Source: Natrinema sp. DC36
GTDB lineage: Archaea; Halobacteriota; Halobacteria; Halobacteriales; Natrialbaceae
DNA: 64,000 bases
Assembly (NCBI RefSeq): GCF_020405225.1
Contig: NZ_CP084472.1
Location: forward strand, 1,116,001 to 1,180,000
Reading direction: 5' to 3'
Part shown: positions 30,934 to 38,532 of the stretch, piece by piece
How the letters are laid out: every line of letters begins with the position of its first letter
Numbering within the stretch: position 1 is the stretch's first letter
Made by a program: the position numbers and the translations under genes
The notes under the pieces: generated by a model
Database searches by the model: none
The model's input: only the letters and a program-made list of their open reading frames with translations
Told to the model about the DNA's origin: nothing

Positions 30934-32325
30934 TCAGTAGAAGTAGTCGGCTTCCGAAAGCTGGACGTAGCGACCGTCGCGGTACTTGAACTTCTGGCGC
31001 TTGTACGCGGTGATGATCTTCGCGGCGTCGATTCCGGCGGTGTAGCGCTTGCTGATCAGGGCGTTGTCCGATCCGTTGCCCTGCATGTCGTTGACGGTGT
31101 CGAACGCCCAGTCCCAATCGTCGGGCCCGTAGTCCGCGACGATGTCCGCGAAGGCGACGTTCCGCAGGATCTCGTCGCCGATCGCCCGCTTCCAGATGTC
31201 GTTGTAGTTCGCGATCGAGTCCGTCGCGGCGAGTCGGCCGGCGATCTTGCCGGTGCGGACGGCGACGTGGTAGCCGCCCTCGTGAAACGCCGACGTCGTG
31301 CCCATCGCGCCGCCGGCGACGGCGATGTTCGCGCCGACGGGCGATTCGATCGGTCGCGTCGATGAGATCGGATAGGTTTCAGTGCCCTTCGACTTCCCGC
31401 GGTCTTCGACTCGCGGAATGTCCGTCTCGATATCGTACTCGTCGCCGTACTCCTGTTCGAGGAGGCGGCTGATGTACTCGGCACCCGAAGGAATCCGGTC
31501 GTCGTCGGGTCGCAGGAGCCTGTAGGAACCGGGGTTCTCGACGTCGGCGAGCTCCATCCCGATGGGCATCGTCAGGCCGACGCGGGCGACCGTGCCGTCG
31601 TTCGGGAAGATCCACGGGTAGGCGGTCTCGCCGGGCATGTACCCCCACCAGAACTTCAGCCGGTCCTCGAACTCCGCGAACAGTTCGGGCGGGAACTCCC
31701 GATACTCCTGATACGCGATGTGATTCGCTTTCGGCGGCGAGAGGTGATCGGAGACGCTCCGGCCGGGCGCCGTGAATTGGTCGAGCGCGTCGAGCGTGAT
31801 CCGCCGCTGTGGGCCGTCCGCGAGGACGACGTACTGGGCCTCGAGGTCGTCACCGTTCGAAAGCGTCAGCGTGTGGGTCGGCCCCTGCGGACCGGACGCT
31901 CGCAGATCGGTCTCGAGGTCTTTGACGCCCACCCCGACGCGAAGGTCGGCACCCGCGTCGGTCGCTCGCTCGTAGAGCCAGTCGTCCATGCGCGCGCGAT
32001 GGAAGGTGTACCCGAACTTGGGGTAGCTGGCTTCCATCCCCGTCGTCCGCAACTCGAGGTTGCTGTTCGGGCCGACGAACTCCGTGGCCTCGAGTTCCCG
32101 GTGGATGACTTCGTCGGGAATCTCCCGGTAGTCGAACTCCATGATGTCGATCCAGTAGTCGAGCATCCCGGCAGCGTCGGTCGAATCCGGCCCCGGTCCC
32201 TCGCGGTCCTCCCGGGGAACCCCCTGCTCGAAGAGCACCGTTTCGGCACCGTGGGCTGCAGCCTGCTCGGCCGCGGACGCACCAGCGGGGCCGCCGCCGA
32301 CGATCGCGACGTCTACGCGTTCCAT
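30934..32325 (-). CDS. Geranylgeranyl reductase family flavoprotein
   Basis: A 463-residue FAD enzyme. The dinucleotide fold is at the N-terminus (VAIVGGGPAGASAAEQAA), with the family stretch YTFHRARMDDWLYERATDAGADLRVGVGV and the second FAD motif NIAVAGGAMGTTSAFHEGGYHVAVRTGKIAG. Members reduce isoprenoid double bonds in archaeal lipids, menaquinone or related chains. Location next to oxidase genes could point to a quinone side chain, but that is inference. ATG at 32325 follows a TTTTTATAATGG box by ~27 bases. Confidence 0.88.
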   Translation of the reverse strand: MERVDVAIVGGGPAGASAAEQAAAHGAETVLFEQGVPREDREGPGPDSTDAAGMLDYWIDIMEFDYREIPDEVIHRELEATEFVGPNSNLELRTTGMEASYPKFGYTFHRARMDDWLYERATDAGADLRVGVGVKDLETDLRASGPQGPTHTLTLSNGDDLEAQYVVLADGPQRRITLDALDQFTAPGRSVSDHLSPPKANHIAYQEYREFPPELFAEFEDRLKFWWGYMPGETAYPWIFPNDGTVARVGLTMPIGMELADVENPGSYRLLRPDDDRIPSGAEYISRLLEQEYGDEYDIETDIPRVEDRGKSKGTETYPISSTRPIESPVGANIAVAGGAMGTTSAFHEGGYHVAVRTGKIAGRLAATDSIANYNDIWKRAIGDEILRNVAFADIVADYGPDDWDWAFDTVNDMQGNGSDNALISKRYTAGIDAAKIITAYKRQKFKYRDGRYVQLSEADYFY

Positions 32326-32395
32326 ACGCCGTGGGGACTCAGTGAGCCATTATAAAAACTGCGAGGAAGATCCCGTACAGTGAGACGATCTTCGA

Positions 32396-32473
32396 CTATA
32401 GTGGCCGCTGAAAGTCTTCGCACACCTGATCGCATGACAGCGATGCGGTCCGCGTGTCAATTCTTTCCTATAG
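32396..32473. repeat. Imperfect palindrome, family 1, copy B
   Basis: Left end CTATAGTGGCCGCTGAAAGT, inner CACACCTGATCGCATGACAG, right end ...TTTCCTATAG. The right arm lacks ~8 bases present in other copies. It sits between the reductase gene and the 42-codon membrane gene. Confidence 0.75.
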
Positions 32474-32551
32474 TGTCGTCCGGCGGCACCGTCGCTCGAG
32501 GGATCGGTATCGCGACGGTAGCGACGGTTACTATTGATCGGTTCGCCGTCG

Positions 32552-32680
32552 TTAAAAGAAATTTCTGAGGAGCACCAGTAAGAGTCCGGAGAGAACCACG
32601 AAAGTGAGGAATCCCATCGCGATAATCCCCGCTTGCCGTCCGGTGAGTGATTCGCCATCGAGGAACTTCTCTGAGGGCAT
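32552..32680 (-). CDS. Single-helix small membrane protein
   Basis: A 42-residue protein (MPSEKFLDGESLTGRQAGII...) with a polar N-terminus and one C-terminal membrane helix (~18-40) ending LLRNFF. A TTTAAGC box at 32710-32716 on the minus strand lies ~33 bases before the ATG, supporting a real leaderless gene; longer upstream frames lack such support. It is bracketed by two repeat copies (32396-32473 and 32771-32854). It could be a minor oxidase subunit by its place and shape, which is speculation. Confidence 0.6.
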   Translation of the reverse strand: MPSEKFLDGESLTGRQAGIIAMGFLTFVVLSGLLLVLLRNFF

Positions 32681-32770
32681 GGTATCCGACTTCGCAATTC
32701 TCTCGCTTAAACATGATGATCTCATCACCCGACGGCCCGGGATACCGATGGTGCGAGCGAATTTGCCTGC

Positions 32771-32854
32771 TGTCGTAGCCACTGAAACGGTTGACACGCA
32801 GACCGCAACGCGGTTCGTGCGATCAGGGTGGGATGACTTTCAGTGGCTACGATA
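32771..32854. repeat. Imperfect palindrome, family 1, copy C
   Basis: Both ends carry CGTAGCCACTGAAA, inverted and identical over 14 bases. The inner right arm has GTGCGATCAGGGTGGGATGA. The outer TATAG of other copies is TGTCG/CGATA here. It lies upstream of both the 42-codon gene and the dehydrogenase gene. Confidence 0.82.
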
Positions 32855-32962
32855 CCAAATCACGGTTCGTGTCCCGCCGATCCGATCCGTCGCGGTCGTA
32901 CAGGGAAGGGGCACAGTGCCGCGAGACGAACGTTTTTGATCGCACTGGACGAGTCCACGGAC

Positions 32963-33937
32963 ATGAGCGAGACTACCGCGCCGGACGTGCTCGTCCTCCG
33001 GAAGGGGACTCACGGCATTCCGATCGAACAGTACGCCGACGCCATTCGCGACCGACTGCCGGACCACACCGTCGGGCTCGCGCGCACGCCGGCCGAGGAG
33101 CGCGAGGCGATCCGGGACGCGACGTTCGTCACTGGCATGACCCTCGAGGAGGATCTGCTCGACGCAGCTGAGAACCTCTCGGTCTTCGCCTGCGCGTACG
33201 CGGGGACCGGCCACCTCCCCCTCGAGGAACTCGAGGAACGAGATGTCGCGGTGACGAACGCCTCGGGCGTCCACGGGCCGAACATCGGCGAGCACGTGCT
33301 GGGGGCAATTTTGCACTTCACCCGACGGTTCCACGTCGGCGCGCGCCGCCAGCGCCGCCGCGAGTGGCGACATTACAGGGCCCACGAACTGCAGGGATCG
33401 ACGGTTACCGTCGTCGGACTGGGCGCGATCGGACGGGCGGTCTGCGACCGACTCGAGCCGTTCGGCGTCGAGACGATCGGCGTGCGCTACACGCCCGAGA
33501 AGGGCGGCCCGACCGACGAAGTGATCGGATTCGATGACGCGGCGTTCGACGACGCGCTCGCGCGCACGGACTACCTCGTGCTCGCCTGTCCGCTGACGGA
33601 GACGACCCGCGGCCTGCTCGACCGCGAGGCGTTCGTGACGATCGATCCCGAGGCGGTACTGGTCAACGTCGCCCGCGGCCCGGTCGTCGAGACGGACGCG
33701 CTGGTCGAGGCCCTGCGGTCGAACTGGATCCGCGGCGCGTCGCTCGACGTGACCGATCCCGAACCGCTGCCCGAGGAGCACCCGCTCTGGACGTTCGAAA
33801 ACGTCCAGATCACGCCCCACAACGCGGGCCACACGCCGCAGTACTACGACCGGCTGGCCGATATCGTCGCCGAAAACGTCACTCGGATCGACGCCGACGG
33901 GGCCGACGCCGATCTCGAGAATCAGGTCCTCCCCTGA
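32963..33937 (+). CDS. D-2-hydroxyacid dehydrogenase
   Basis: A 324-residue NAD(P)-dependent enzyme of the glycerate/phosphoglycerate dehydrogenase family. The cofactor loop VVGLGAIGRAVCDRL is at ~155, the substrate Arg is in NVARGPVVETDALVEAL, and the catalytic Glu-His pair is in DPEPLPEEHPLW and TPHNAGHTPQYYDR. It reduces 2-keto acids or oxidises D-2-hydroxyacids; the substrate is not evident. ATG at 32963 is chosen; the frame back to 32843 runs into repeat copy C. Confidence 0.9.
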   Translation: MSETTAPDVLVLRKGTHGIPIEQYADAIRDRLPDHTVGLARTPAEEREAIRDATFVTGMTLEEDLLDAAENLSVFACAYAGTGHLPLEELEERDVAVTNASGVHGPNIGEHVLGAILHFTRRFHVGARRQRRREWRHYRAHELQGSTVTVVGLGAIGRAVCDRLEPFGVETIGVRYTPEKGGPTDEVIGFDDAAFDDALARTDYLVLACPLTETTRGLLDREAFVTIDPEAVLVNVARGPVVETDALVEALRSNWIRGASLDVTDPEPLPEEHPLWTFENVQITPHNAGHTPQYYDRLADIVAENVTRIDADGADADLENQVLP

Positions 33938-34049
33938 TCGGTGCCGGCCGAACGGTGCCGTCACCTGTCCGATCGACCGGTGCCGTCATCCACCCGTCCA
34001 CCCCCGCGATCTGACTCACTTTTTTAGCCTTCTGCTGCGAATCACGCGT

Positions 34050-34100
34050 ATGGAACTGATACTACCGACCGGTCCTGCGCGAGTGGAGGAACGACGATGA
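34050..34100 (+). CDS. Leader mini-ORF coupled to uspA (candidate)
   Basis: Sixteen codons encode MELILPTGPARVEERR. The ATG is ~26 bases after a TTTTTTA box (34020-34026), the leaderless spacing. The TGA overlaps the uspA start as ATGA. Its last codons contain the uspA ribosome site GGAGG (34085-34090 region). Confidence 0.45.
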   Translation: MELILPTGPARVEERR

Positions 34101-34528
34101 CACTGACGTTCGACGGCACAGTTCTGGTTCCCGTCGCCGATCCGGACGACGGGGAGCGAACGGCTGCGGCGCTCGCGCCGCACCTCGCGCCCTCGAGTAC
34201 GGTGCTCGTCGTCAACGTAATCGAGAAGGCCGGCGGTGCGCCCGACAAGGCCTCCGTCGAACAGCGCGAGGAGTACGCTCGAGAGATTTTCGAGCGTGCT
34301 CAGGGGCCGCTCGAGGGGGTGGCCGGAACGGTCGAGACAGCGATCCTCTTTGGGACCGACGTCGTCGAGACGATCATGGACGCGGCGTCGGAGCGAGCGG
34401 TCGACGCCGTGGTCTTCGAACCTCGGGAGGGAAACCGGTTCGTGGAACTGATCACCGGCGACGTGGCCCGTCGGCTAGTGAGACGGGCGTCGGTTCCCGT
34501 CGTCGCGCTGCCGCGAACCGACGAATAG
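34097..34528 (+). CDS. Universal stress protein, UspA family
   Basis: A 143-residue UspA domain (LTFDGTVLVPVADPDDGERT at the start, VDAVVFEPREGNRFVELITGDVARRLVRRA near the end). The Gly-rich ATP motif is not intact: where GxxGxxxxxxxxxGS is expected it has EPREGNRFVELITGDVA, so it may not bind ATP. A Shine-Dalgarno GGAGG precedes ATG at 34097 by seven bases, unusual for a first gene here and explained by the coupled mini-ORF. Confidence 0.85.
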   Translation: MTLTFDGTVLVPVADPDDGERTAAALAPHLAPSSTVLVVNVIEKAGGAPDKASVEQREEYAREIFERAQGPLEGVAGTVETAILFGTDVVETIMDAASERAVDAVVFEPREGNRFVELITGDVARRLVRRASVPVVALPRTDE

Positions 34529-34608
34529 GAGTCGCTAAAACGACCCGTCTCCCACCTTCACACCACCCCGCTTCGTTCCTTCTCGGAGGGGTCTTCGTCT
34601 CGAGTCGA

Positions 34609-34917
34609 TTACTGCCGATCGGAAAGGACGACCCAGCCGGTCTGGTCGACCGTAACCCGATAGCCGGCGTACTCGAACGTGACGCAGCCGACGGGCCGGT
34701 CGGCCGTTCCCGTCGATCGGAACAACGAATCGAGCGCGGACGGGTCGATCACGTCGTACAGCGGTCCGAACTCGTCGGCGATCTCGAGTGCGTCCAGTTC
34801 GGAGTTCGCGGCGATCGCCTCGACGACCGCCCCGGAGAGCGACTGATCCTGGCCTGCCTGATACGTCCCGCGTTCGCCTTTCGGTTGCGACTCGTCGGTC
34901 GGGGTTTCGGTTTCCAT
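34609..34917 (-). CDS. HalOD1 output-domain protein
   Basis: A 102-residue protein. After an acidic, disordered-looking head (1-27), residues ~28-98 match the haloarchaeal output domain HalOD1 (SLSGAVVEAIAANSELDALEIADEFGPLYDVIDPSALDSLF ... VTFEYAGYRVTVDQTGWV). HalOD1 usually ends signal-transduction proteins; a stand-alone copy is common. It lies downstream of, and on the same strand as, the Bat-like HTH gene (53-base gap) and may be co-transcribed. Confidence 0.88.
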   Translation of the reverse strand: METETPTDESQPKGERGTYQAGQDQSLSGAVVEAIAANSELDALEIADEFGPLYDVIDPSALDSLFRSTGTADRPVGCVTFEYAGYRVTVDQTGWVVLSDRQ

Positions 34918-34970
34918 ACCTATTCTACCGGAGCAACGGGGGAAACGATCCCCCTTGGAGGGTCAACGAT

Positions 34971-35615
34971 TTAAGAGGGGGTGCGCTCGCGGAGCGTGTT
35001 TCGGAGCAGATTGGCCTGCCCCCGCCGGAGGCGAGCGGAGAGGGCCTGATCCGAGATGTCCAGTTTCGCGGCGACCGCCGAGAGCGTCGTCTCCCGCGGC
35101 ACGTCGAAGTAGCCCTCTTCGAGCGCGATGAGAAGCGCTTCTCGCTGTCTGTCCGTGATCTCGTACCGATCGCCGGACTGCGTCGATTCGCTGAAGATCC
35201 GTTCGATTCGGAACGGAATGTCCCGTTCGCGACAGGCGTCGCGGTAGGCGAACAGCGCCTCGCGCGTCGGGACGCGAGCGCGGATTCTCGTGTCCCTCGT
35301 GACGGTGATATCCAGATACGCGATATCGTACTCGGCAGCCGTCGGATAGGTCAGGTGTTTCTCGCCCAGTTCCGACAGCGTACCGCTGTAGAGACGGCGG
35401 TCGCCCGTCGCCTCGAGGAGGGTGAACTCGGAGACGGTCTCGTCGTCGTCCAGCGCATCGTCGACGCCCTCGAGGTCCTCGCCGTCGGTCCAGAAGATGA
35501 ATTTCGTCTCGCCAGCCGACGAGTAAAAAATTTCCTCGACGTCGATTCTCGAGACGGCTTCGGACGCTCGTCGGAGGATCGGCGTCTCGATCTCGAACTC
35601 GACGATGAGGACCAT
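34971..35615 (-). CDS. Bat-type (bacterio-opsin activator) HTH regulator
   Basis: A 214-residue regulator. Residues 1-150 form the N-terminal domain found with this HTH class (MVLIVEFEIETPILRRASEAVSRIDVEEIF). Residues ~155-208 are the HTH (YEITDRQREALLIALEEGYFDVPRETTLSAVAAKLDISDQALSARLRRG). Such proteins control light, oxygen or other stress responses. Its likely TATA element (CTATAACA on the minus strand, 35650-35657) is formed by the edge of palindrome copy D. Confidence 0.88.
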   Translation of the reverse strand: MVLIVEFEIETPILRRASEAVSRIDVEEIFYSSAGETKFIFWTDGEDLEGVDDALDDDETVSEFTLLEATGDRRLYSGTLSELGEKHLTYPTAAEYDIAYLDITVTRDTRIRARVPTREALFAYRDACRERDIPFRIERIFSESTQSGDRYEITDRQREALLIALEEGYFDVPRETTLSAVAAKLDISDQALSARLRRGQANLLRNTLRERTPS

Positions 35616-35652
35616 ACGATGATCGACGATGTACTACGAGACGCACGGTTGT

Positions 35653-35733
35653 TATAGTAGCCGCTAGAAGTCAACCCACACCCGATCGTGCGATTGCGTT
35701 GCAATCAGTGTGACTCGTTTCAGTGGCCACTAT
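35653..35733. repeat. Imperfect palindrome, family 1, copy D
   Basis: Left arm TATAGTAGCCGCTAGAAGTC, then CACACCCGATCGTGCG; right arm CAATCAGTGTGACTCG then TTTCAGTGGCCACTAT. It lies between the Bat-type gene and asd, 38 bases before the former's start codon. Confidence 0.82.
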
Positions 35734-35824
35734 CTGCTGTCGAAGTAATCAGTTCGGTCCGCACAGCGCATACGTATCACGGCCCGTCTCAATCCACTAC
35801 GCGGCCGAGAAATCGGTCGACCGA

Positions 35825-36859
35825 CTAGATGTAGCCGTTCTCGAGCAACAGTTCGCCGTTGAGGACGCTCGCGCCGGCGGCACCGCGGATCGTATTGTGT
35901 GCGAGACAGTTGTACTGGAGTCCGAACGGCGACTCCTGCAGGCCGCCCGCGGCGATGGCCATCCCGCCGCCGAGCGTGCGGTCCATCCGCGGCTGCGGTC
36001 GATCCGGCTCCTCGAAGACGTGGATGAGCGGGTCGGGCGAGGAGCGCAGGTCGAGCGAGGGGTACTCCCGCATGGCCTCGGCGGCCGCCTCGGGGGTGAG
36101 TTCGTCTTCGGTTTCGACCCAGACGTTCTCGAGGTGGCCGTCGATCGTCGGGATGCGATTACACGACGCCGAGACAGCCATGTCGTTGTGGCTGAGCGAC
36201 GCGCCGTCGAAGTCGCCGAGCAGCTTTCGGGATTCGGTCTCGAGTTTGTCCTCCTCGCTGCCGATGTAGGGGATGGCGTTGTCGATGATCTCCATCGAGG
36301 AGACGCCGTCGTAGCCCGCGCCGGAAACGGCCTGCAGCGTCGAGACGTGGACCTTCTCGAGACCGAAGTCGGTCAGGGCCGCGAGCGTGGGGACGAAGGT
36401 GATCGTCGAGCAGTTCGGGTTCTTGACCATCGCACCGTCCCAGCCGCGCTCGTCGCGCTGGACCTCGAGCAGGTCGATGTGTTCGGGGTTGACCTCCGGG
36501 ATTACGAGGGGGATGTCGTCGTCCATCCGGCCGTTCGAGGAGTTCGAGGAGACGACGTAGCCCGCGTCACAGAATCCGGGCTCGACCGCTGCGCCGACGC
36601 TCGAGGGGAGCGACGAGAACAGGAGGTCGATATCGTCGGGAACCTCGTCGGGGTCGGTCGCCGTGACGGTCGAATCGGCGACGTCCGCCGGGATGGGGCT
36701 GTCGACGCGCCACTTCGCGGCCTGTCGATACGTCTTGCCGGCGCTCGCGTCGCTCGCGGTCAGCGCTGCGATCTCGAACTCCGGGTGGGGATCGAGAAGC
36801 TGAATGAGTCGCTGTCCGACGGCGCCGGTCGCACCGAGTACGCCTACTCGTACTGCCAT
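35825..36859 (-). CDS. asd: Aspartate-semialdehyde dehydrogenase
   Basis: A 344-residue enzyme making aspartate semialdehyde from aspartyl phosphate, the branch point to lysine, threonine and methionine. The NADP loop is VGVLGATGAVGQRLIQLL, the catalytic Cys is in MVKNPNCSTITFVPTLAAL, and the active-site stretch CNRIPTIDGHLENVWVETEDEL is present. ATG at 36859 is selected; the open frame continues to 36994 without similarity. It is a single gene with no other biosynthetic neighbours. Confidence 0.94.
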   Translation of the reverse strand: MAVRVGVLGATGAVGQRLIQLLDPHPEFEIAALTASDASAGKTYRQAAKWRVDSPIPADVADSTVTATDPDEVPDDIDLLFSSLPSSVGAAVEPGFCDAGYVVSSNSSNGRMDDDIPLVIPEVNPEHIDLLEVQRDERGWDGAMVKNPNCSTITFVPTLAALTDFGLEKVHVSTLQAVSGAGYDGVSSMEIIDNAIPYIGSEEDKLETESRKLLGDFDGASLSHNDMAVSASCNRIPTIDGHLENVWVETEDELTPEAAAEAMREYPSLDLRSSPDPLIHVFEEPDRPQPRMDRTLGGGMAIAAGGLQESPFGLQYNCLAHNTIRGAAGASVLNGELLLENGYI

Positions 36860-37061
36860 TTTCCGCCACTCCGAGTCGTGTCCGCAAAACCGTTTGGGTT
36901 TTCGGTAGCGCGTGTCAATCGACGGAGGCACCGGCCGAGGGGGTCTCCGAACAGTGCTCTGGGGAAAAGCACCCCCGTCCGATGGCTCTGACATCGCGAG
37001 ACAGCGGGTCGCGACGGTCGGATAGAAGATATTAAGAAACGGGAGCGGTTCCTAGCGACCG

Positions 37062-37114
37062 ATGCACTACCGACAGGATCGACTCGAGGCCGCCGGCCAG
37101 AGGTGGTCCCGATG
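37062..37114 (+). CDS. Leader mini-ORF coupled to small membrane gene (candidate)
   Basis: Seventeen codons encode MHYRQDRLEAAGQRWSR. The ATG is ~29 bases after TATTAAG (37030-37036). The TGA overlaps the next start as ATGA. AGAGGTGG near its end can serve as a ribosome site. Confidence 0.4.
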
Positions 37115-37369
37115 ACGAGTTCGACCACGAGTACGAGCGATCGGGGACTGCTCGACACGCGGTTCAGCATGGGTGCGGCGGCCCTCGCGGCCGTCGCGGC
37201 ACTGTTGGCCCTCGCGTTCGGCTATCTCGGGTTTATCGACGGCGTGTTGCCGGGGATCGGCTATCAGCTCTCCATTTTGACGGGTGCGGTCGGGCTCGTG
37301 TTCGGGCTCGGCGTCGCCCTCGTGGCGCTCGTCGCCGCGGTCTACATGGAGCCCGGTCTCGACAAATAA
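37112..37369 (+). CDS. Small two-helix membrane protein
   Basis: An 85-residue protein with two membrane helices (~21-41 and ~50-77; ALAAVAALLALAFGYLGFI and a Gly/Val-rich second helix) and a Thr/Ser-rich head. ATG at 37112 overlaps the TGA of the preceding mini-ORF. I recognise no family. Confidence 0.65.
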   Translation: MTSSTTSTSDRGLLDTRFSMGAAALAAVAALLALAFGYLGFIDGVLPGIGYQLSILTGAVGLVFGLGVALVALVAAVYMEPGLDK

Positions 37370-37603
37370 CTCGACTTTTCGGTCGCGTTGCGACCAGTAC
37401 CAGTTTCCGATCGTCGACGCTTCGCCACGGCTTCGATTGGCGACGCGCGAGTTCCGACCGCTAGCGAAGCGACTGACCTCCGGCGCGGCAGGGACTTCCA
37501 GCAATGTCACGGAAACCGTTGACCGACGGCTCTCGAGCGAGTCCAGCAGCCCTGCAGCTCGGTATCGTGTTGTGTAACGACTGTTCGCGGCGAGAATACC
37601 GAC

Positions 37604-37795
37604 TTACGCGGGGACTTCTGCGCCTTTCTTTCGAGTCACGTAGCCCGCGATGCGGTTGCGGACGCCTTTCGACTCGACGTTGGTGAGCTTCGTGACGCTC
37701 TCTTTGTTCTGCTCGAAATCGGTCGTGAACGCCTCCGGATACCGCTCCAGGAGGAGGGTCCCGGTCTTCTTGACGTAGGCCGGTTTGATTGCCAT
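37604..37795 (-). CDS. rps17e: Ribosomal protein S17e
   Basis: A 63-residue small-subunit protein (MAIKPAYVKKTGTLLLERYP..., KLTNVESKGVRNRIAGYVTRKK), the normal archaeal length. GGATTAAGAG on the minus strand (~37816-37824) lies ~26 bases before the ATG, so it is probably transcribed on its own besides any read-through from the two genes upstream. Confidence 0.96.
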   Translation of the reverse strand: MAIKPAYVKKTGTLLLERYPEAFTTDFEQNKESVTKLTNVESKGVRNRIAGYVTRKKGAEVPA

Positions 37796-37860
37796 GTGGA
37801 GTGGTTCCGTCCAGAGGCTCTTAATCCCTTTCTCTTCGCCGCTCCGGAATATCGATCGAG

Positions 37861-38532
37861 TCACTCCTCGCTTCGAGGCTCCCAGCTCGAGTGCTCCCGC
37901 ACTCGCTCGAGCGCCTCGCGCTCGCGCGGTCCCCCAGCCCGATCGACGACGGAGGCGCAGTACGCGAGCCGATCGCGGAGTTCGGCTTCGTCGTAGTCGG
38001 GGACCGAGAGCCGCGAGGCGGCGACGGTCGCCTCGACGACGGCTCCGAAGCCGCGGTCGATCGTCGGGACCCGTTCGCTCACGGTTCGCGACTCGAGCGG
38101 GGTGAGCGTCCACGCCTCCCAGTCGGTGCCGCCGTCGGTTCCGGACTCGATGCGTTCGACGCTCACGCGTACACACGCACTCGCGGACTCGAGGATCGGC
38201 TCCTCGAGTTCGACGATCGAGAGGGCGGCGTCGGCGAAGTCGACGGGGTCGTCGACGAACTGCACGCGGGCCTCGCCCCGTCGGTGGAAGTTCCGGCGAG
38301 TGCGAGTATTTCCCCAGGTCCGTGCGGTGACGGGATCGCCGGCGCGAAGGCCGAGCGCGGCGGCGTTCCACAGACCGTTGGGTCCCAGCGTGGTCACGAC
38401 CGACTCGGTGACGCCCGAGAGGGCGACGGGCCACTCCGCCGGTGTGGATTCGTCGCGGTCGCTTTCGGCCGTCCCAGTGGTTCGATCGTCGTCTATCCCT
38501 CGGCTCCCACGCGTCGTCCGATCGTCGGTCAT
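37861..38532 (-). CDS. DUF447 family protein (FMN-binding split-barrel type)
   Basis: A 223-residue protein. After a 35-residue acidic, disordered head comes the DUF447 domain (VTESVVTTLGPNGLWNAAALGLRAGDPVTARTWGNTRTRRNF...VQFVDDPVDFADAAL). Known structures of this family have a flavin-reductase-like barrel. It overlaps the CitG-like gene by four bases (ATGA), so both are made together. In methylotrophs and methanogens the same pair accompanies tetrahydromethanopterin genes; its role in haloarchaea is not known. Confidence 0.85.
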   Translation of the reverse strand: MTDDRTTRGSRGIDDDRTTGTAESDRDESTPAEWPVALSGVTESVVTTLGPNGLWNAAALGLRAGDPVTARTWGNTRTRRNFHRRGEARVQFVDDPVDFADAALSIVELEEPILESASACVRVSVERIESGTDGGTDWEAWTLTPLESRTVSERVPTIDRGFGAVVEATVAASRLSVPDYDEAELRDRLAYCASVVDRAGGPREREALERVREHSSWEPRSEE

